This document shows, piece by piece, positions 60,548 through 64,000 of a stretch of DNA of 64,000 nucleotides. The number at the start of each line of letters is the position of its first letter. Position 1 is the first letter of the stretch. The stretch spans positions 20,630 through 84,629 of the forward strand of contig CAZWDL010000013.1 in the NCBI GenBank assembly GCA_964632995.1, in the 5' to 3' direction. The stretch comes from CAZWDL01 sp964632995. Its GTDB lineage: Bacteria; Bacteroidota; Bacteroidia; Chitinophagales; Saprospiraceae. A program made the translations under genes and the position numbers. The notes under the pieces are model-generated. The model did not search any database. It was not told the DNA's origin and worked only from the letters and a program-made list of their open reading frames with translations.

Positions 60548-60590
60548 GTCGGAAGTCGGAAGTCGGAAGGTCGGAAGTCGGAAGTCGGAA
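60548..60590. repeat. GGAAGTC heptamer tandem repeat
   Basis: About six copies of a 7-bp unit (GGAAGTC) with one irregular base. Similar units appear at about 55857-55876. Confidence 0.75.
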
Positions 60591-60688
60591 TACACCTACC
60601 ACTGAGATCAAGTTTTCCGGCGACGGTTGAATACAAAAAAAGATAAAGTTAGTATCAGGCACTTGATCTTCCTCCCTTCCCCCTCTGA

Positions 60689-61354
60689 TCACTGCTGAAA
60701 AGCGTACTGAACGATATTGGCCCCCATGCGCAGCGCCTGCAGGCGAACCTCCTGCGGGTCGTTGTGTACATCCTGGTCTTCCCAGCCATCTCCCAGATCG
60801 CATTCGTAGGTATAAAAACACACCAGCCGGCCTTCCCAGAATAACCCAAAGCCCTGCGGGGGCTTATCATCGTGTTTGTGCACCTTCAGCAATCCGTTTT
60901 TAAACTCAAATTGCGCCTTATAGATTTCGTGTTCGAAAGGCAACTCTATAAATTCGGATTCCGGAAACACCTTTTTCATAGCGCTGCGCACATAGGGATC
61001 CATGCCGTAGTTGTCATCGATATGAAGGAATCCGCCGCCAATCAAATAATAGCGCAGGTTTTCGGCCTCGGCATCGGAGAAGACAACATTGCCATGACCG
61101 GTCATATGCAGAAAAGCGTAGTTAAACAACTCAGCACTACCCACCTCGACGGTTGCAAAATCGGTATCGAAATTGGTGCCCAATTGCTGATTGCAAAAGC
61201 GGGCCAGGTTGGGCAGCGAAGTAGGATTGGCGTACCAGTCGCCGCCGCCGTTGTACTTGAGCAAGGCCATTTTAAGAGAAGGCTCCGCCTGATCCGCAGG
61301 CGTAAAAGCGGCGCCCAGCCAAATGATGATGCCAAAGAAAATATAGCGTAACAT
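60689..61354 (-). CDS. DUF4159 family protein
   Basis: 221 residues. A hydrophobic start (1-19) looks like a signal peptide. The body contains MALLKYNGGGDWYANPTSLPNL, FLHMTGHGNVVFSDAEAENLRYYLIGGGFLHIDDNYG, and ELPFEHEIYKAQFEF, all DUF4159 hallmarks; the fold resembles class I glutamine amidotransferase-like proteins. In this phylum DUF4159 genes often accompany MoxR-ATPase/DUF58/BatA gliding-related operons, but none are here. The function is unknown. Confidence 0.87.
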   Translation of the reverse strand: MLRYIFFGIIIWLGAAFTPADQAEPSLKMALLKYNGGGDWYANPTSLPNLARFCNQQLGTNFDTDFATVEVGSAELFNYAFLHMTGHGNVVFSDAEAENLRYYLIGGGFLHIDDNYGMDPYVRSAMKKVFPESEFIELPFEHEIYKAQFEFKNGLLKVHKHDDKPPQGFGLFWEGRLVCFYTYECDLGDGWEDQDVHNDPQEVRLQALRMGANIVQYAFQQ

Positions 61355-61418
61355 GTATTATTTTTTTTAGTATACGTTTATGTATTTAGCATGATTGCCG
61401 GAAAAGATCGAGTGAAAA

Positions 61419-61500
61419 GTTTAGAAGTTTAGCGCCCGCGATCCCGTGAAATTATCGCTGCGCGAATTTCACGGGACGGGGCTGTTTAGGATTTTAGAAG
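61419..61500 (+). repeat. Modular palindromic intergenic repeat, copy C
   Basis: GTTTAGAAGTTTAG (61419-61432), then a perfect 12-bp stem TCCCGTGAAATT/AATTTCACGGGA (61442-61453 with 61465-61476), then TTTAGGATTTTAGAAG. The ends match copies A, B and D but the inner hairpin has different sequence. Confidence 0.7.
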
Positions 61501-61533
61501 GAAAACTCCATCTTCTCTTCATTTTACTCTATC

Positions 61534-62238
61534 CTACTCATTCATCAGTTGCACGATATGGCAGGCCACGATGCCCGCCGTTTCCGTCCTCAGGCGGCTT
61601 TTGCCCAGCGTTACGCCGGTAAACCCCTGCTGCCGGGCTGTTTCGATCTCGCCTTCGGAGAAATCCCCTTCCGGACCGATCAGAATGGTAACGTTTTCTC
61701 CCGGCAGGTAGTTGTCTTTGAGATGTTCTTTTACCTCCTCTCCCAGGTAGGCGATAAACTGCTGTTGGTTTTCCCGGGTCCGGCTGAGAAACTCGTCAAT
61801 TTTGGTAAGTTCGTTGAGGTGGGGAAGAGAGGCCTTTAAAGACTGCTTCATGGCCGCAATAAGGACTTTCTCCAGCCGATCGGCCCGGAGGTGGCGGCGT
61901 TCAGAGTGAAAACAAAGCAGCGGCGTGATTTCATCCACTCCGATCTCGGTTGCTTTTTCCAGGCACCATTCAAAGCGGTTGATATTCTTTGTCGGGGCGA
62001 TAGCCAGGTGCACCCGGTAAGGTCGCTGGTTAACTTCCTGCCTCTTTTCATCGATGCGGGCTACACAACGACGCTTGCCCGTTTCCACAATCGTTCCTTC
62101 GTACCAGCCTCCCTGTCCGTCAATTACGCTGATGCTATCCCCTTCTTGCATGCGCAATACCTGCACCGCGTGGCGGGCTTCCGCCTCGGTCAAAAAAATC
62201 AGATCGCCCTGAATATCGGTGGTGTAAAATAAATTCAT
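61534..62238 (-). CDS. rsmE: 16S rRNA m3U1498 methyltransferase
   Basis: 234 residues from the ATG at 62238 (MNLFYTTDIQGDLIFLTE); a frame from 62265 adds nine residues. It has an N-terminal PUA-like domain (HAVQVLRMQEGDSISVIDGQGG) and a SPOUT domain with CLEKATEIGVDEITPLLC, NVTILIGPEGDFSEGEI and GVTLGKSRLRTETAGIVA. It methylates N3 of uridine 1498 in 16S rRNA. It reads leftward and is followed by repeat copy C. Confidence 0.93.
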   Translation of the reverse strand: MNLFYTTDIQGDLIFLTEAEARHAVQVLRMQEGDSISVIDGQGGWYEGTIVETGKRRCVARIDEKRQEVNQRPYRVHLAIAPTKNINRFEWCLEKATEIGVDEITPLLCFHSERRHLRADRLEKVLIAAMKQSLKASLPHLNELTKIDEFLSRTRENQQQFIAYLGEEVKEHLKDNYLPGENVTILIGPEGDFSEGEIETARQQGFTGVTLGKSRLRTETAGIVACHIVQLMNE

Positions 62239-62405
62239 CGCCGGAATATAGAAAATCGAAAGCAAAGCAGGGAGAAAAAAATTCCCTAAAACCTAGTACC
62301 TTTGTGCTGCATCGTGCAACATTAGCAGTCAAAAGGCTGTTTTTTACTTGTTAATGTTGACACTTTTTAAACCTGACTGTAATAACCCTCTAGAAGCGAA
62401 GTTAT

Positions 62406-63746
62406 ATGGATTATGTTGTAATGGCCGGGCAGTTGATGCTCAGTTTGTCCATTCTGATTGTACTACACGAGATGGGCCACTTCTTTCCAGCCAAGTTTTT
62501 TGGGACCCGCGTAGAGAAATTCTATCTCTTCTTCGATCCCTGGTTCTCACTTCTCAAATATAAAAAAGGCGATACGGAATACGGCATCGGCTGGTTACCG
62601 CTGGGCGGTTATGTCAAGATCTCGGGTATGATTGACGAGAGCTTTGATACCGAACAGATGAAAAGCGAACCTCAGCCCTGGGAGTTCCGCTCCAAACCGG
62701 CCTGGCAACGCCTCGTCATTATGCTGGGCGGCGTGACGGTCAACTTTTTGCTCGGCTTTTTCATCTTCGGCATGGTGCTGTGGATCTACGGTGAAGAATA
62801 CCTCCCTGCGGAAAATGTCGAGTACGGTATCTACGCTGACTCCCTGGGCAGAGAACTCGGCCTTCAGAGCGGCGACCAGATTCTATCGGTTGGCGACAAA
62901 TCCTTCGACAAGTTCAACGACCGGGTTGTCGTCAGCGAAATCGTCTTCAATAACGCCAAGCAAATGAAAGTTCGACGCGAGGGGGCGCAGAAAGTCATCC
63001 CCATCGATGAAAAATTTGTCGGCGTGCTGTCGAGCTATGAAAACAAGGATAAAATGCTGTTCACCGCCCGCTACCCGCTGGTAGTCGGCATGGTCATGGA
63101 TGGCTCGCCGGCCGATCAGGCGGGCGTGAAAGTGGACGATAAAATTATTTCCATCAACGATCATCCTACGCCTTTCTTCGACCAGTTTAAGGAACGGGCA
63201 CAGCAGCATAAAAATGAAGAGATTCAAATCACCATCGTCCGCAACCAATCGGATACTCTGCAAAAGGAACTGACGACGACGGAACAAGGCACGATCGGCA
63301 TCGCTTCCTACGGCGCAACCTATTTCTTCGACACCGAACGCCAGGAATACACCCTCCTGCAAGCCCTGCCCGCCGGCACTAAAAAGGGCTGGGATTTCCT
63401 GGTCAACCAGATCAAAGCCTTCGGACAAATGTTCCGCGGCAAGATCAAACCCAGCGAGAGCCTGGGCGGCTTCGGCTCCATCGGCAAGATGTTCGGCGGC
63501 GTCTGGCAATGGGAACGCTTCTGGACCATGACGGCTATTCTCTCCCTCATCCTGGCCTTCATGAACCTGCTACCCATCCCGGCGCTCGACGGCGGCCACG
63601 TGATGTTCCTGCTCTACGAAGCGGTGACCGGCCGAAAGCCCAGCGATAAATTCCTGGAATACGCAACATTGATCGGATTCATTATCGTGATTGCGCTGGT
63701 GCTGTACGCGAATGGGTTGGATATTCTGCGGGGAATCTTCGGTTGA
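62406..63746 (+). CDS. rseP: Site-2 metalloprotease RseP
   Basis: 446 residues. HEMGH (21-25) is the zinc-binding HExxH in the first membrane helix, and LPIPALDGGH with Asp395 is the third ligand motif. Two PDZ-like domains lie between (GRELGLQSGDQILSVGDKSF and DGSPADQAGVKVDDKIISI). It cuts membrane anti-sigma factors and signal-peptide remnants within the membrane. Its substrates could include sigma regulators such as the one at 39428, but that is only a possibility. Repeat copy D begins at its stop codon. Confidence 0.93.
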   Translation: MDYVVMAGQLMLSLSILIVLHEMGHFFPAKFFGTRVEKFYLFFDPWFSLLKYKKGDTEYGIGWLPLGGYVKISGMIDESFDTEQMKSEPQPWEFRSKPAWQRLVIMLGGVTVNFLLGFFIFGMVLWIYGEEYLPAENVEYGIYADSLGRELGLQSGDQILSVGDKSFDKFNDRVVVSEIVFNNAKQMKVRREGAQKVIPIDEKFVGVLSSYENKDKMLFTARYPLVVGMVMDGSPADQAGVKVDDKIISINDHPTPFFDQFKERAQQHKNEEIQITIVRNQSDTLQKELTTTEQGTIGIASYGATYFFDTERQEYTLLQALPAGTKKGWDFLVNQIKAFGQMFRGKIKPSESLGGFGSIGKMFGGVWQWERFWTMTAILSLILAFMNLLPIPALDGGHVMFLLYEAVTGRKPSDKFLEYATLIGFIIVIALVLYANGLDILRGIFG

Positions 63747-63847
63747 GTTTAGAAGTTTAGTCGCCGCCCCTGCTGGGGCGGCTGGTTTAGAAGTTTAGCA
63801 GATCTGAAAACGAGATTTCCTGTTTCTGATCTGCTAAACTTCTAAAC
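63747..63847 (+). repeat. Modular palindromic intergenic repeat, copy D
   Basis: GTTTAGAAGTTTAG directly after the rseP stop codon, a CCGCCCC/GGGGCGG hairpin as in copy A, then a perfect 20-bp stem (63785-63804 with 63828-63847) whose arms begin and end with the same GTTTAGAAGTTTAG. It is the most complete copy. Confidence 0.82.
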
Positions 63848-63915
63848 TCCTACCCTATCATTGCTTGTTAATTTCGACGGTTTTACATAACTTTGAGTCC
63901 GCTAAAAAACCACAT

Positions 63916-64000
63916 GCCGAAGTGGCGGAACTGGTAGACGCGCTGGATTCAAAATCCAGTTCTCGCAAGAGAGTGCGGGTTCGATTCCCGCCTTCGGTAC
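63916..64000 (+). tRNA. tRNA-Leu (anticodon CAA)
   Basis: A full class II cloverleaf: acceptor GCCGAAG (63916-63922) pairs with CTTCGGT (63992-63998), anticodon stem CTGGA/TCCAG around loop TTCAAAA giving anticodon CAA (reads UUG), a long variable arm (CTCGCAAGAGAG), and T-arm GCGGGTTCGATTCCCGC. The discriminator is A63999. The window ends one base later, so the CCA end cannot be judged. Confidence 0.95.

Noticed and set aside
1..64000. Insertion sequences, prophage or integrative elements
   Set aside because: I saw no transposase, integrase, phage structural or conjugation gene, and no broken genes apart from those cut by the window edges.

Overview
The window looks like chromosome from a member of the Bacteroidota, probably a Saprospiria/Lewinella-like marine or wastewater lineage (the phylum is well supported, the family is a guess). 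Pointers: two large secreted proteins with type IX secretion (T9SS) C-terminal sorting domains, a lipidated TamA-type barrel (TamL-like), a LytS/LytTR two-component pair, DUF4212-type symporter genes, an ECF sigma factor followed by a membrane-anchored barrel protein, and several promoters of the Bacteroidota type (TTG, about 19-22 nt, TAnnTTTG). It reads as core chromosome with no transposase, phage or CRISPR array. Almost all genes are intact; only the first (ZIP transporter) and the last (tRNA-Leu CCA end) are cut by the window edges.

Layout. 1-9 kb: metal transporter, lipoprotein-export type ABC ATPase, gatC, deoxynucleoside kinase, YggS, an FG-GAP/T9SS secreted protein, an NhaC antiporter and a zinc-ribbon protein. 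9-21 kb: DUF2256 and cytochrome oxidase subunit III (overlapping), a candidate structured RNA, a lipoprotein thioredoxin, SpoU methyltransferase, TamL-like barrel, nth, purM, an M23 protein, algH-like, fabD, folE. 21-30 kb: LytS/LytTR pair, fructosamine kinase, a gene-poor kilobase with three copies of a hairpin element, a tandem-repeat T9SS protein, a visibly AT-rich orphan gene, an EEP phosphatase. 30-38 kb: dapB, mutS, ferredoxin, an SDR and fhs. 38-49 kb: PLP enzyme plus mini zinc-finger membrane protein, ECF sigma/anti-sigma-like pair, LVIVD lipoprotein, pgi, cation efflux, universal stress protein, DUF3298 lipoprotein. 49-56 kb: an acetate module (DUF294 regulator and exonuclease diverging from DUF4212, sodium:solute symporter and acs). 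56-64 kb: an unassigned protein with kinase-like motifs, barrel protein, mscS, alr, PspC mini-protein, DUF4159, rsmE, rseP, tRNA-Leu(CAA).

The most unusual content is between genes. Several families of short repeats sit there: a modular palindromic element of about 80-110 bp in four copies beside gene 3' ends, a near-palindromic 14-15-mer (core TTAACCCGGATTA) in four copies, decamers (AACCATCTCG-like) in the leaders of two genes, heptamer-derived CTGGATGCTGG blocks, and a three-copy hairpin/terminator family at 24.0-24.9 kb whose conserved flank overlaps the end of a possible 37-residue peptide. A nested perfect-palindrome cluster lies downstream of pgi, and a promoter-driven structured RNA candidate lies at about 9.98 kb.
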